Counted from the first letter of the stretch, positions 11,880 through 24,560 are shown. The stretch: DNA of 64,000 nucleotides from Microcebus murinus (GCF_040939455.1 NC_134108.1:36190501-36254500); one strand, 5' to 3'. Made by a program: numbers and translations. Notes: generated from the sequence alone by a model not told the origin.

Positions 11880-14570
11880 AGGGAAGCGTAAGGGAGGAGA
11901 GGAAGCATCTTTGAGCACTAAACATCTTAAATACCCCTCCTCCCATATTTAAAACAAGCACAATGTTTATATAGAACTTGAATGTGAAAATGTCTTTACC
12001 CAAGAGAGCAAGAGTCCGTTCAGTTGCCATCTTGCCATGAGTAGTTTCTTTTGGTCCATGAGCGTTTCTTTGGTGGATGACACCTTATGAAATCATGACA
12101 CAAAACCTCTCTTACATTGAGAAGTGTTTTGGAACAGCATTGTCCAAAACCAGGAAAGTGATCAGTGTCACCTCTTAGCCTTTTCCTTCTCCATCATTAA
12201 CACCTTAAGTCCCACAGGAAGCTAGACTAAAGCACAGCTTGAGACATATGAGATTGAGATTTACTTAAAAAAATAAAAAAGACAACTCAAAGGAATATAA
12301 TCAAAGTTGAATAAGCCATCTCAATCATTTCTGTTTTCAATTCCTTTGCCTAAAATTTTAAACCCATCATTCTGATAAATCTGTTAAAATGATTTTTGGA
12401 TTGAGAAGACTTAGTAAAGAAACCCGGTTCTGGAAAAGCATACACTCCAGAAGCTGTCTTTCCATCATGTGGATATTCTACCATGCCACATATGGTGTCA
12501 GCAGACTTTCGAGCAGGCAGCGGCATATTCAGGTCTACCTGTGCTTTTATAGTCTCTCCAATCTGGGCATTGTGTGTGCTGAGCAGTAAACCACTTGCAG
12601 GGGTAGGGGAACTAGAGCACTGGGAGTCAGAAAGAATCTTTCATCAGAAACATAAAGTAATAATCAGGCCCTTATACAATACACGGCAATGATATTTTTA
12701 GTAGGCAGTGGAGAAGATGTCTGCGAGGGACAAGTGGTCGAGAAGGATTAGATTTCAGGAGAAGTTGGTATGTTTGTGAGCCGGACTGAGCACCACACCC
12801 TGAGGGCTTCCTGTCCTTGTGCCCACTCTTACAAGGCATCCAGAGGACCTCTTCTTTGCAATTTGGGCAACAAAAGTAAAAATTTATCTTGACTGTCTCA
12901 ACAGTTCTGAGAGGCACTTTAATCAAGTGTTTTAGAGAAGACTCTACAGTCTCCTTATAGTCTGGAGCTTGAGTTTGCAGCTGGCTCTTTATGGAAAGCT
13001 AGTACCTTGGTGCTGATATGAAATCAACTAAAAGCTCAATCATTATACTTCCTGTATTCTTTAAAATCAACACAGAATTGTGTCTTATGAAACATTCCAA
13101 TGGGGAAAGAAAAAGCTGAGGCTTTGAAATATAGGATGCAAAACATGAAGAATAGCAAATATCTAGATAGCTTACAACAATTTAATTTTGCTTTTGACAT
13201 GTAGCAGAATAGAGACAGTTTTATATAAATATAGAATAAAGTACCAGTCCCCAGAGTCCCCTAACAGGACCACTTTAAGAACTTCCTCTCAGCTGCTATC
13301 AAGTCTGCTCTGTAATTCAATTGGCACAGTGATAATGGAATCCCACATTTACCACATGTTTTTGGTAGTGCTTTAATGTAATTTAATGAGATTAAAGAGG
13401 ACTCTTCAGTTTTTAGAGATTCAAGGTGATAGTACACAATAGAAGGAAGTTTTGCAAAGAAATTCAGTTTTACAGAGGCTGGGGAGGACTGGGCGCTTAA
13501 TGCTTGTGCGTGCACGCGTTCTCCATAAGGCCTTCCACATTATTTCAAAAACAACTTAAGAGGAGTGTGACCTTATCTCAGCCTGAGCCTCTTTGGCAGG
13601 AATAAAGGCAGGAGAAGATAATTTAATTGGCGAGACATAAGAGGATCCAGTGTGATACTATGAAATGGTATCCAAGTCACACAGGCGTCTTCCAGGACAG
13701 AAGTGCTGTGCGGCGGCGTGATAAAAGCAGGCACAGGACTGCGCCAAGAAAGAGCAAAACACACATTTCCTTCTTGATTGTTGAGGCCTCTCTCTAAATG
13801 CAGGGAAATCACTAAGGGAGGCTTTAAGTATTGTTGGAAAAACCGGTCAGGGTCTCATTTGATAAAGCCATTGGAATTTCAGCCAGCTATTCACTGGGAC
13901 TCTATGCTCACAGAAAGGAAGAGGAGCAGGTGACTCTATGCAACATGCTTTGATGGCATTTTCCTATGCACAGGTCATTTGAAATGAATGTTATATGTTT
14001 CAATAAGATCTGAATATCTAAATGTTTATGAAAATAATAATGATTTTAGTTTGTATTAAGTATAGCAGCTTCCATCTGAGTGACTCAGACACTATTTCAT
14101 TACTTTTTAAAATATTATCTGGAGGTTGGTTAAGTAGAAACTATATATTTACATTTTATCCCTAGTGGAACTTAGTGAAAAGATGTGCCAAAAGGTTGCA
14201 AGCATTTAGGCATCCTTGTGATAAGTTCATTCAATATACTGAATTTCACCTTAAAGTAATATAAATCAAGAGAATAAATAAGAGGGTTTTTTTGCATTCA
14301 CATTTAATTGATAGAATTTTTCTCAGTATGCTTTACTCCTTGGAACCTGATTTCCTCCTTCCTGTTCTGACTCCAGGGTAAAGTAAATAAAAGAATCCAT
14401 TTAAAGTCAACTTTCAAGTGATAAGAAGCTGTCTAGGAAGGCTCAGAGGTATCGACTCAAAGAAATATGATAAATACAGAAATAGATGGTTTAGTATTCA
14501 AAGCAAAAGCCTACATACAGGTTTCTTACTGCAAGAAAGAGTGATAACATAAGGCGGTTCTCACCCAAGT
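11880..14570. other. repeat-poor stretch, no gene recognised
   Basis: These 2.7 kb contain no repeat I can name, which stands out in this window. Several patches are less AT-rich and keep CpG dinucleotides, for instance 12510-12530, 13505-13520 and 13700-13750. A minus-strand frame at 12926-12672 shows clustered Cys/His residues but matches no family I know and has no splice or initiation support. The stretch is a candidate for conserved non-coding sequence. I cannot test conservation. Confidence 0.35.
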
Positions 14571-14579
14571 CCCCTGGTT

Positions 14580-14835
14580 TTAGTAATATGTAGACTCCTT
14601 CTTAAGCATGGATTCTTAACCATTTTTATCCCATAGACTCCTTTGCCTGTCTGTTGTAGAATATGGACTGCTTCTCAGAATAATGTTTTTAAATGGTTAA
14701 AATTAAACTCAACCAATAAGAGGAAAAGAACTATACAGAATTAACAGTAACCAAAATATCTAAAAAAAAATCACAATATTGGTGAATTTTTATTAACACA
14801 ATAAATAATAAGATCTAGTATCGGGTTTGAGAACT
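14580..14835. repeat. possible ancient MER-class repeat
   Basis: 'ggattcttaaccatttttatcccatagactcc' and 'tgcttctcagaataatgtttttaaatgg' resemble a dispersed mammalian repeat with the theme 'gaacccctttg...cttctcagaataatgtttttaaatg'. I cannot give the family with confidence. Confidence 0.4.
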
Positions 14836-15305
14836 CCTATAATTTTGAATTAGTGATGAGCATCAAATATATTCAAGTTTTTCACTATAATTGTCATGCC
14901 TTATGGAAAAATCTGTATGTTTTGTTTTCAATATTTACTTTAATAAGAAATGTTATATTTCAGTTAGAAGTTAGTGAAAATAAAACATGTAATTATTTTC
15001 TCATCCCTGTTCAAGAATCCCATGTTAAGAACCTGTAAGTTAAAGAAAAATAATTTTTTTCAACTTCTGAGAATAAATCCACAGATTTCTAAGAAACCTA
15101 AAAACTATACATTGAAAAATACTGATATAAAGAATCTAAGGGTGTTAGAATGTGTGAAAGGTGATCATGAGACCAAAGTAAATCATGGGTTTAGGCTCTT
15201 TAGGGTAAGTATAGGAAAATTTCTGTTGAGTTTGGGGTCCTACTATGAAATAGGAAATGTTTGAACATTTGAGGGAAGCCAAATACTTTATAGTTCAGTC
15301 TGCTG
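14836..15305. other. unassigned stretch
   Basis: AT-rich, with no exon or repeat recognised. Confidence 0.35.
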
Positions 15306-15582
15306 TTAATGCGAAGTTTCTTTTATTATTGTTATTCTTTATTGTTAATTGACAAATAAAAATTGTATATATGTATGGTGTATAACATGATGTTTTGAAA
15401 TGTATATCGTTTAATCAAGCTAATTGATATATTCATCACCTCACATACTTATTTTTTGTGGTGAGAACATTTAAAATCTACTTTCTCAGCAGTCATCAAG
15501 TATACAATACATTATTATTAACTATAGTCACCATGTTGTACAAGAGATCTCTTAAAGAAATTTCTCCTGATTAACTGAAATT
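15306..15582 (-). repeat. LINE-1 (L1MA-type) 3' UTR, left part
   Basis: In antisense it carries the L1MA 3' UTR signature: 'ttgttaattgacaaataaaaattgtatat', 'gtataacatgatgttttgaaatg', 'tcacctcacatacttatt' and 'ttaactatagtcaccatg'. It is split by an Alu at 15583 and resumes at 15882. Confidence 0.78.
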
Positions 15583-15881
15583 ATTATTATTATTATTTTG
15601 AGATGGAGTCTTGTTCTGTTGCCCACACTAGAGTACTGTGGCATTAGCCTAGCTCACAGCAACCTCAAACTCCTGGGCTCAAGCCATCCTACTGCCTCAG
15701 CCTCCTGAATAGCTGGGACTACAGGTGGTGTTTGCCGCTATGACCAGTTAATTTTTCTGTTTTTGTTAAATATTGGGTCTTGCTCTTGCTCAGGCTGGTC
15801 TGGAACTCCTGGCCTCAAGTGATCCTCCCACCTTGGCCTCCCAAAGTGCTCGGATTGCATGTGTGAGCCACTGCGGCTGGC
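15583..15881 (-). mobile_element. Alu, full dimer, minus strand
   Basis: The left edge is a degenerate (ATT)n tail, followed in antisense by 'gagatggagtcttgttctgttgccc', the A/B-box arms, the inter-arm region and a terminal 'gtgagccactgcggctggcc'. It lies inside the L1MA 3' UTR, flanked by the direct repeat 'ctgaaatt' at 15575-15582 and 15882-15889. Alu RNAs derive from 7SL and are mobilised in trans by L1. The copy is moderately diverged. Confidence 0.9.
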
Positions 15882-16105
15882 CTGAAATTTTGTATCCTTT
15901 GACAACATCTTCCCAATTCTCCCCGCAACCCATTGCTCCTGTTAATCACCATTTTACTCTCTGCTTGTGAGTTTGACATTTTTAGATTCCATACATTAAT
16001 ATAAGTGGGATAATGAAGTATTTGTCTTTCTGTGTCTGGCTTATTTCACTTAGCATAATGTCCTCCTGGTTCATCCACGTTTTAAAAAATGAACAGTACA
16101 TGTAA
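15882..16105 (-). repeat. LINE-1 (L1MA-type) 3' UTR, right part
   Basis: Continues the interrupted L1MA end: 'gaaattttgtatcctttgacaacatcttccc', 'tctctgcttgtgagtttgac', 'tgtctttctgtgtctggcttatttcacttagc', 'ggttcatccacg'. Confidence 0.78.
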
Positions 16106-16119
16106 ATAATAGAATCATT

Positions 16120-16440
16120 AAAAACTCTTTGACTTTAGTACTTTCCTGTCACTGACAGAGTAAAATCCAAATTCCTCAGCCTTACAATGAAGTCCTACCT
16201 GGCATTTCTAGTCTTAAATCCCTGTGCCCTTCTTCTCCCCCAAGGGGTACCCCTTGCTCCTGCTCCTGTAATCCACCACTCTCCAATAGCCAATGTCTCA
16301 GCCAGATCAATTCTCCATTCCTTAATGAGTCCTTTGTTTTCCTGCCATTGGGGATGTGTGAGATTTAGTCCCTTCACCTTTTCTCCAATTTCACTGCACA
16401 AATCCTATCCTTTGAAGTCAAATTGTATCCTCTTGTGGTC
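16120..16440 (+). repeat. LINE/L2 fragment
   Basis: Typical L2 order: 'cagagtaaaatccaaattcctcagcc', 'aatgaagtcctacctggc', 'ccactctccaat', 'cctttgttttcctgcc', 'cccttcaccttttctcc'. The open frame across 16187-16525 is a decayed remnant. Confidence 0.68.
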
Positions 16441-16577
16441 TAGTTCATATCTTATTTCTTTCAAATGCAAAACAACAATCAAATATCTAACCAACAAAAT
16501 AAAAAATGTACCATATTTATCATAACTTATTTTGAATTATGTACGTTTATGACTATGTTTTTCTCTCCCATGAGCTT

Positions 16578-16983
16578 TGTTATAAACTGAATTGTATCCT
16601 CCCCTCTTCAAATTCATATGCTAAAGCCCTAACCCCCAGAACTCAGAATGTGACTTTATATGGAGAGATGGCCTTTAAAGAAGTGATTAAGTTAAAAAGA
16701 GGCCCTTGAGGAGGGTCCTAATACAGTCTGAGTGGTGTCCTTATACGATGAGAAAATTTGGACGAGACACCAGGGATTGCTGCACACTGAGGAAAGATGA
16801 TGTGGAGACAAGGAAAGAGGGGGGCCATCTGCAAGCCAAAGAAAGAGGCCTCCAAAGAAACCACATCGGCCAACACCTTCATCTTTGATTTCTTGCCTCC
16901 AGAACTACGAGAAAATAAATTTCTGTTGTTTAAGCCACCCAGTCTGTGATATTTTGTTATAGCAGCCCCAGTAAACTAATATA
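16578..16983 (+). repeat. MaLR-type LTR (MST/MLT1 group)
   Basis: Solo LTR starting 'tgttataaactgaattgtatcc', with internal 'gccctaacccccagaactc', 'gacaccagggattgctg', 'agaactacgagaaaataaatttctg' (polyadenylation signal AATAAA at about 16914), 'taagccacccagtctg' and a terminal 'agcagccccagtaaactaa'. This order is that of mammalian apparent LTR retrotransposons. No internal proviral sequence flanks it. Confidence 0.82.
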
Positions 16984-18090
16984 AGCTATGAACTCTTATA
17001 TGCCAAATATCTAATAACTCTTTCTAAATATAAAAACATACAGGGGAGAGAGAGCAAGAGACTGAAATCAAGTGAGGGAGTGAGGAAGTGGGAGCACGAG
17101 AGAGGGTGGGGAGTTGAAGGACCTTGAACTTGAGATTAGAATATGTGAATGTGCACATTTTGGAGACATGTCTCCCCTTCCTATTAATGTTTCTCCAGAA
17201 TTCATGATACCATAACCAAAGGAATTTATAATGAAAAACATTTCATAATTGGTTATTAACATAAGATTTTAACTGTATTTTTTCCCATTCATATTGCTAA
17301 TAGACCTTGTATGATTATGGTAATAATGATGAATGTTGCATCTTGCTAGTTTAAGAAAGTATGTTGCATTTATAAAGGAAAATGCTACAATGAAATGAGA
17401 AAGTTATGTTAGAAATTATCAAAGAAAATGAAGTAAGGAAAGAATAATGTCTGATAACATGAAAATATTCTCAGAAGGTAATATAGAGGAGAATTCAGGG
17501 ACTGTTTGCATAAGAGTCTTACACTTTGCAAGATACAAGCCATGTGGTGTAGAAAGTTGTAATATTATTCAATAAGAGGAAAAAACGTCTAAGAGAGTTG
17601 ATGGGTGAAAGCGTATTGATGAGGGTCACAAAGAGATGATTAGAAGACAGATGAGTGGCATATTTCTCATAGTGGCTGAGCGCCACTTTTTAGAGATAAA
17701 AAGAAGTTGAAGAGAACCTCAGTGTGAAGTGTTGGTATCATCTGAGTATAAATGGGGTTACACAAGGTCAGAGAGGGCCAAGTGATTTGAAGACCATCAT
17801 CTAACTAGTTCATCGTGTGTGGTAACTATTCTGAAGCTGAAACAAGAGAGCAATACAGTGTTAGCATGATAACATAGTTCATACTGTAATTAATTAAAAA
17901 GGGGTATTGAAAGTTAGTTATTGTCAGGGATTTTGCTTCTATTACCAGCTCATTATCATGGCTGGAAACACATAAATGGTTAAATTGGAAATAAACTCTT
18001 ACATTGAACTATACAACCCTCATGTTTTCACTGATAATTCAGACATGAGAGAAAGAACTAAAGGCAGAGCATTGCGTTGATCGCCAGTAG
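16984..18090. other. unassigned stretch
   Basis: No gene or confident repeat. A purine-rich patch lies at about 17043-17110. Confidence 0.35.
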
Positions 18091-18091
18091 T

Positions 18092-18250
18092 TCATTTATT
18101 TGTTCATGCAGCAAATATTAATTGGGTGTCTACTCTATGCCTGATTCCATCCTATGTACTTGGAGACAGTAATGAAGAAAGTAGACAAAAATCATTGGCT
18201 CATTCCCAAGGTATTTTGACAATGCTCATTTGATTGGATGTAAACTCATA
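18092..18250 (-). repeat. LINE/L2 3' end
   Basis: Antisense L2 tail: 'gcagcaaatattaattgggtgtctactctatgcc' followed by a 'cctatgtacttggagacagtaatg' block. Confidence 0.65.
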
Positions 18251-18254
18251 CAAT

Positions 18255-18860
18255 CCCAAGAAGTGAATAAAGATTTCAAAGTGGAGGGAGTGGTTTGAAG
18301 AACTCATTTTTATTGCAGATGTGGACAGATAACCTCAAACAGCTTTCTAAGATTATTCCAGGCAGTGGCTGTTAATATTAAATCATTGTAATATTGACTA
18401 TATCCTTCTTTATCTGACCCAGCTATAGGGGACATTTGTTAACACCCAATTCCTAAACAACAGAACAATTTGGTATCAGTCACAACTGATTCATGTACTT
18501 ATCTACACTGAGCTCCCACAGACCCAGAGTGAACTGAGGAAAGTAAATTCTAGGTGGTCCAGGAGGCTCTTCCTTCTCAGTAGAGTGGCAAGAATCTGGT
18601 TCAAGGTGAGCTGCTCATTTCTAACAAGGTCATTCTGTAAGCAGGAAGCTTTCACTGTTGCAGAGCCAACTAGGAGTTCCCCATTCCCTTCATCTCTCCT
18701 GGGATTACGTAAAATGGCAAGAAGAAAGTGTCCGTTTTTAGTCCAATGCATCCAGCCCAGCATGGTCTAAGCATGTCTGTCTGTGGGCCAGTGAGGCACA
18801 TGGATCATCTGTACTCTGGCACTTTTCTTCTTGTAAACCCTTTATCCAAATAAGCACTAT
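18255..18860. other. unassigned stretch
   Basis: Two overlapping short frames around 18503-18770 have no recognisable domain. Nothing else is seen. Confidence 0.35.
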
Positions 18861-18864
18861 TTTA

Positions 18865-18982
18865 CTTTCATGGTGGTATAATAAACACTTCCTGTAAGGC
18901 CACACCTTCCAACACTATTGCACTGTAGGTTACATTTACAACACAGCAATTTGGGGGGATACATTTAGACCATAACAGTATG
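18865..18982 (-). repeat. MaLR LTR fragment (MST/THE1-like)
   Basis: Antisense block 'cctgtaaggccacaccttccaacactattg', 'gtaggttacatttacaac', 'aatttggggggatacatttagaccataac', matching the 5' part of MaLR LTRs. The rest of the LTR is missing. Confidence 0.6.
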
Positions 18983-18984
18983 TT

Positions 18985-19460
18985 CATGATAAGTGCAAAG
19001 GGGGAAAACAAAGCAGGAAAGTGAGATAGGATATGTGTGTCTGCGTGTGTATGTGTAAGTGTGATATGAATTTAGATAGGGTGGGCAGGGTAGACCTCAC
19101 TGGGAAAGTACTGTGTTGACAAAAACCTGAAGGAAGTGAAGAGGGAACCAAGAGGATTTCTGAGACAAAGATGGACATTCTTGATGTAGATCACTTGAAG
19201 TATTCAATGTTCAATTAATATTTTATACATTTATAGACTAGATTCTTTAGTTAATATTTATTAAATTAAGGTAATTTTTAGAAACCCTTAGTAGGCATTG
19301 GTGGCTTAGGAAAATTTTGTCAAAACAATGTTAGAATATGATATTAAAGAATTTTTTGAGCTTACTTATGAAATTCTATTATAAAAGGTTAGAAGCATTG
19401 TGCCTTGCACATACCAGTATTGTCTACTTGATGAATCTTTGTAGAATACAAGATTAAATA
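18985..19460. other. unassigned stretch
   Basis: AT-rich. A short GT-rich patch lies at 19035-19065. No gene seen. Confidence 0.35.
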
Positions 19461-19464
19461 GGTG

Positions 19465-19960
19465 ATCAGCCCCCATGTACCTGACATTGTTCTGGTGGCT
19501 GCAGAGTATGTTCTTTAGGAGTTAGATGCTGTACTTTCTCTTTAGGGCTAATGCCAAGGGCATGCAAATAATAAACAACCATGATACAAGGTACAATACA
19601 AGAGGCAAAAATGAAGAGTGGTAAGGATGTGGAAGATAATATATGATTATATAGAAATGTTATTTTTATAGGAGATAATATTTAAAGCCATACTAAAAAA
19701 AAGGCTCCTAAAAAAGGAAATTGAAACAATACTCTGAAAGGGAGAAAATACCAGACAATGTGAGAAAATACAAATGTTCAATTTTGCTGGAATGCAGGGT
19801 TTGAGTCCAACAGTAAATGGTGATGAAGTTGGAGAGATAGGTTGAAGCCATATTATACAAGGATTTGAGTTCTGGGGTGAGGTATTTACAGTTCATTCCA
19901 TAGACAATGGGGAACCATTGAATATTTTGGAAAAGAGGTAAAAATAACTGAATTTTTTTT
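19465..19960 (-). repeat. LINE/L2, diverged
   Basis: Antisense L2 with 'gacattgttctggtggctg' at the left, then 'gaagccatattatacaaggatttgag' and 'aatggggaaccattgaatattttgg', which correspond to the L2 block usually written 'catggcctacaaggccc...' on its sense strand. A poly(T) run at about 19951-19969 ends it. Confidence 0.6.
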
Positions 19961-20111
19961 TTTTTTTTTATGTTACAACTGAAGCTGTAACACAAGCAGA
20001 ATTCCCTGGCAGAATGGATGGCACAAGAGACAGAGAGATTAATTAGTGAGCCCCTGCCACGGGGGTGAGGTGGGAACTGGGGCCTAATGGAGCTGTGGCC
20101 TTTGTTGGTGC

Positions 20112-20442
20112 CTTTGTCTGTTCAGGCTGCTATACCAAAAATACCACAGACTGGCTGGCTTTAACAGCAATCATTTATTTCTCACAGTTATGGAGGCTGG
20201 CGGGTCCAAGATCATGGTGCTGGCAGATTCCATGTCTGCTGAGGGCCCACTTCCTGACTCCTAGATGACCGTCTACTCTCTGTGTTCTCACATGGCAGAA
20301 GGGGTGAGGGAGCTTTCTGAGGTGTCTTATAAGTGCACCAATCCTCTCCCTAAGTCCTCACCTGCTAATCAGGCTGGGGGAGGGGATCTCAATATACGAA
20401 TTTTGAGGGAACACAAACAAATGGTCTATAGCTGTCGATAGC
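20112..20442 (-). repeat. MaLR-type LTR (MST group), minus strand
   Basis: Reverse-oriented LTR: 'tgtctgttcaggctgctatacc', 'taccacagactggctgg', 'tctcacagttatggaggctgg', 'gtctgctgagggccc', 'ctcacatggcagaagg', 'ataagtgcaccaatcctc', ending 'acacaaacaaatggtctatagc'. It is the same broad family as the LTR at 16.6 kb but opposite in orientation. Confidence 0.78.
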
Positions 20443-20444
20443 AA

Positions 20445-22570
20445 GAAAGTCAGAGGGGAGGCAAGTATGCAGTGGGGGAGGCATACGGTGGGTGGAGCTG
20501 TTGATAGCAATTTGGATACATGCTAGTTAGAACTGCAGTCTAAAGCTGAGCCTTCTCTCAAAAAGTCTAAAAAAAATAATCGAGCCTTGCCTGACACGCT
20601 GATAACACAACAAATAAAATTTTGGCATATTACTCTATATTCCTTTGCCAACTTAATTTACTGGACTGGAATGCCTACAACAATAAGGAATTCAGAGACT
20701 ATAGGTATTCACAATTTTGTTCTCTTTTATATTTTTCTATCTCCCTTAATAAAGAGACTCTCATAAAGCAACAATACCTTGTTTGTTAAAAACTTAATAA
20801 ATATGGTGGCGACACTCATTGAAGTGTGGGTTACTTTATTTTTAATCAGAATGATGTTGCTTTTCCTATAACATTTGAATTTGAGCCCATTCTGTTTAAG
20901 ACTATTTGTGTCTATTTCATTTATTATGTTGGCATATTTTATGTTTAGAAGATAACAAGTCACTACTCATTAGATTGGCTCATTTCTGGAAAACCCTCCA
21001 TAAACCTATAAGCCCTTGGAAGCTCCACCTCCATGGGAATGATTACCTTTTAATGACTGCAGCCTTCATGCTTTCCTGCTTTGGAAAACAACATGTATCC
21101 AAGAAGTGTGTTTTAATTCTACAGACATGCATCCATTGGATGAAACTTCTTTTCACTGTCATACTTGCTCTTGTCACAGATGAACTACAATTTTATAAGG
21201 GGATGTGTTTGGTTTGATTTCTGATCATGTTTAGTTGAATAAAATGTAAATGACATCTTCTGACTCTTTCACAAGGTACATGGATCTCAGAAATTTGGAA
21301 AAAATGACAACAGGGATCTGGTACATAACACTATGAATCAATCTATGATAGTGGCAAGAATGTTGAGGTGTGCAGAATAAAGTGATAGCAAGGCAAAGGG
21401 GTCTTGCAATGACCAAACAAATCTATAAACTGTTTAATACAAGGAAATGCAGGGAAAACAAATGTTGAAACTGAAGAGAAGAGCACATCAGGGGCCAGAT
21501 AAATAAATGATGCTTCAAAGACATAGTTTAAAGCTAGTAAGAGCTAATAAGGGATAAAAGGGCCTCTAACATCAATTTATTAGTAGTAGAGGTGTTCTTT
21601 GCTGTTAAAAAGTGGGAGAATCAAAAGAACAGAATAGAAGCTACTAATAAACACAGAAAGTTATGCCAATGTCACTAAAATTTTCTTTTTACTAGTTTTA
21701 CACAAAATATAACACAAAACAGGAAAAACAAAAATGAAGCAAATAATTTATTTTGGAACATCTGTAGAAAAAGATTAAAAATTATATGAAAGCCATATTA
21801 AAAACTAAAATAAAAGCAAATATTTTTAAATATTCAAATATATTTTACAGATCAAAGAAATAAAAATAAGTAAAATGCTTCTATAGTATATATCATGAAG
21901 GAAGACCAACGACATGAAAGAACTAAAGATGAAGAAAGAAAAGGAAAGAAGTGCTTTCAATAGTGGGAAAATCACCAGAACTCATAGTTCAATCAATGGT
22001 ATCTCTGTGTACTATGTACTATGAATTTTATCATTTTGCTTCTTGATTTTCTCCACTGTAAGTTGCCTTTTCCTTCTTTAAATATTCTTTCAGTGTCTGC
22101 TGGTATGGGGGACTAGCATTGAGCCTGGGCATTTGCAGGGGCTGGTTATAGTGGTGGAGTAGGTAATTTCCTAGAAAAATCTTAATCTTTTCCCTTCTTT
22201 CCAAAACATAAAAATAAAAAAACAAACAAACAAACAAAAAACACCCACAAATGGGTTTACTCTAGTGTCTTTAAAAAGCCCAGTGTTGAAAACAAAAGAA
22301 GGAATCTTTCTCTAAACCACTGCTTCACTCTCACACTTAGGCATGAGGAAGGTGTCTCAAGAAGCCCACCCTGCTTTGATGGGGCTTTTTATTCAGAACC
22401 TTTGGAATAAAACAAGGCGGAAGATCTTGAGCCACACAACTAACCTATCACTTCTTTTGTTTGTTTGCTTGTTTATTTATTTATTTAAAATATATTTTTT
22501 GCTAATTAGTACATTGCAAGAAAGGCACAGAATGAGCTTATGGAAACTAAGATAAAGTACTGAATGTCTT
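20445..22570. other. unassigned AT-rich stretch
   Basis: No gene recognised. AT-rich segments at 21660-21960 have the feel of diverged L1 sequence but contain no diagnostic block. A short (AAAC)n tract lies at 22215-22240 and a (TTTA)n tract at 22470-22490. Confidence 0.35.
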
Positions 22571-22574
22571 GAGA

Positions 22575-22680
22575 GTCATTCATTTGTTCAATTAAATAGA
22601 TACGTGCCAGACACTGTGATAGGTACCAGGGTATGAAATGGTAGAAAAGATACAATCTCTAGCCTGAGTACATTTCAAAG
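22575..22680 (-). repeat. LINE/L2 3' end
   Basis: 'tcattcatttgttcaattaaatag', 'gtgccagacactgtgataggtacc' is the antisense L2 tail. Confidence 0.65.
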
Positions 22681-22684
22681 AGGA

Positions 22685-23075
22685 TGGAAAATTATACCTA
22701 ATTTAACATTTTCATTTTTTATCCCCAGCATTTACTCAGTTACCAGCAGATACGATATTCTCAGTAAATTCTAATTTAATGGATTGAAGGATGTGATGAG
22801 AAACGAATGAGGAAAGGAATTCAGTGTACCAATTAGCTCAGTTTGCTGGTGGCATTGTTCAGAACTTTATTTGAGTTTTCTATTAACTACACTTACAAGC
22901 ACAAATAGCAACTGAAGTCATGGCAAATGACTTCAGATTTCCAAGATTCTCAGGCAAGAGTCTCCATGGTTGCAGCGCACAACTGCAAGCTTAGGTAGTT
23001 AGAACCTGCTACTGCTGAAGGTGCAACATAGAAGGGATTGAAGGCTTTGAAAATTGAGCCTTTGAGGGACTTACT
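22685..23075. other. unassigned stretch
   Basis: Nothing recognised. Confidence 0.35.
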
Positions 23076-23079
23076 AAAA

Positions 23080-23605
23080 TAGAGTCATGGAAATTAAAGC
23101 TGAGAAAGATCTGATTGTGGCGCATAATTCGTCCCTTGAGGACTGGTATGAGATTGTCTTTTACAGCCTATTTTTCCATATATTTTCCTACATGAAGTTT
23201 GAATGACTCAAACAAAAGGGCTTCTAATACTTCCATTGGGACAATATTATGAAAGACCTCATTATTAGGAAGTGTTTCCTGATATACATCCTGAATTTTT
23301 CTTTGCTTAATTTCATCCCATTAACCCCAATTACACCTCCCTGGGGCAACAATAAACAGTTGCAGCTTCTCCTCTGAAGTTACGCTCTTCAGAGATTCCT
23401 CATTCCGTCTGGTGTGATGTAGTCCGGCTGTGAGTCTCAGTTCCTTTATGCTGTGTTCACGAGCCAATCGTGGCCATCTAATCACTTTTATTTCCTTTCT
23501 TTGAACACCCTCCAATCTGTTAAGAATTGTGACTCCTGATATGCAATCCTCATATGCTTTATGCCCATTGTGGTCCATGCATATGAACCCCAATCATATT
23601 ATAAG
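23080..23605 (-). repeat. CR1/L3-like ancient LINE
   Basis: In antisense it follows the order of vertebrate CR1-clade LINE 3' regions: 'gaggactgg', a 'tgaaagacctcattattaggaagtgtttcctgat' block, 'cttaatttcatcccattaa', 'cctccctggggcaa', 'tctcagttcctttatgctgtgttcacgagcc' and 'ctttgaacaccctccaatctgtt'. A minus-strand frame at 23593-23321 is the decayed coding remnant. Assignment is by pattern only and family resolution is not possible by eye. Confidence 0.55.
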
Positions 23606-24560
23606 CCATTTTTCTCCAGGTTGAACTGGTAATAGGAGTATGGAAAGAAAAAAATCTTAGGGTAAATGGCATGCATGAAAACCTAAACTGACAGAAATCA
23701 CATTCTTGTTAGGATTTTCATCTTGCTGAATACAATTTTATGCTAAAGAGATTATCTGTCTGCAGTACTGTTATTGTACTGGTTGATTTATAATCAGACT
23801 GTGGGGTTTAGCAAAGCGGCATCCTTCATTCAGAAAGAGATTTTGCTCTACAGACAAGGTGACATGAAACACTTGCCCTTCTAAAAGAGGATTAGAGAGT
23901 TTTACATTTTAAAGCCCATTTTGGTACAGTCACTAACATGAAGCCAGTTTCCAATTTCATATAAGAAAGATCTCTAAGGAGATATCCAGCTTAATTAACT
24001 GAGAAATGATGAGTACGACAGAATTTTGCACTGATAAAGTGTGACTTACTGTAAAGACCCTAACCTCACCTGACCTCTTCAGTGAAAACTGGCTTAAAAA
24101 AAGTGTTTTAAAATTATGCCTCAATACAAGCATTAAGAGCCAAGAGGACAAGAAAGAGAGAAGAATAATCCGAAATTTGAATATTTTCTTGTTCCTTTTT
24201 TTTATGTGTAGTCTATGAGGCAGGTAAAATATTTTCAGTGTACATGTCAAATTCATTTCAAAAGTATAATTTCATAAATACAATATATTTCAAAAATAGA
24301 ACCCATTCATTTCATAAGCTGAATTCATTTCTACCTATATAGCAGGCATGCTTAGATATATATTCTTTATTTCACCTATCTTTGGATAATGAGCATAGGA
24401 GTTTGTGTACGAGCTCTGTTGACCTAACCAGAACCCGAGCCAAGCTCTGCCAAACAGTCGTTAAATAGTAGCCAGATAATTGTAAGATTGTTGTCCTTTT
24501 AACTAGTTTGTTATTATAAATCCCCACATTCCCCAAACACATAGGCATGTGTACACATGC
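23606..24560. other. unassigned stretch
   Basis: No gene or confident repeat. Confidence 0.35.

Noticed and set aside
12672..12926. Minus-strand frame with clustered Cys and His residues, zinc-finger-like
   Set aside because: The spacing does not match any zinc-finger class I know, and there is no splice or promoter context. Too short to call.
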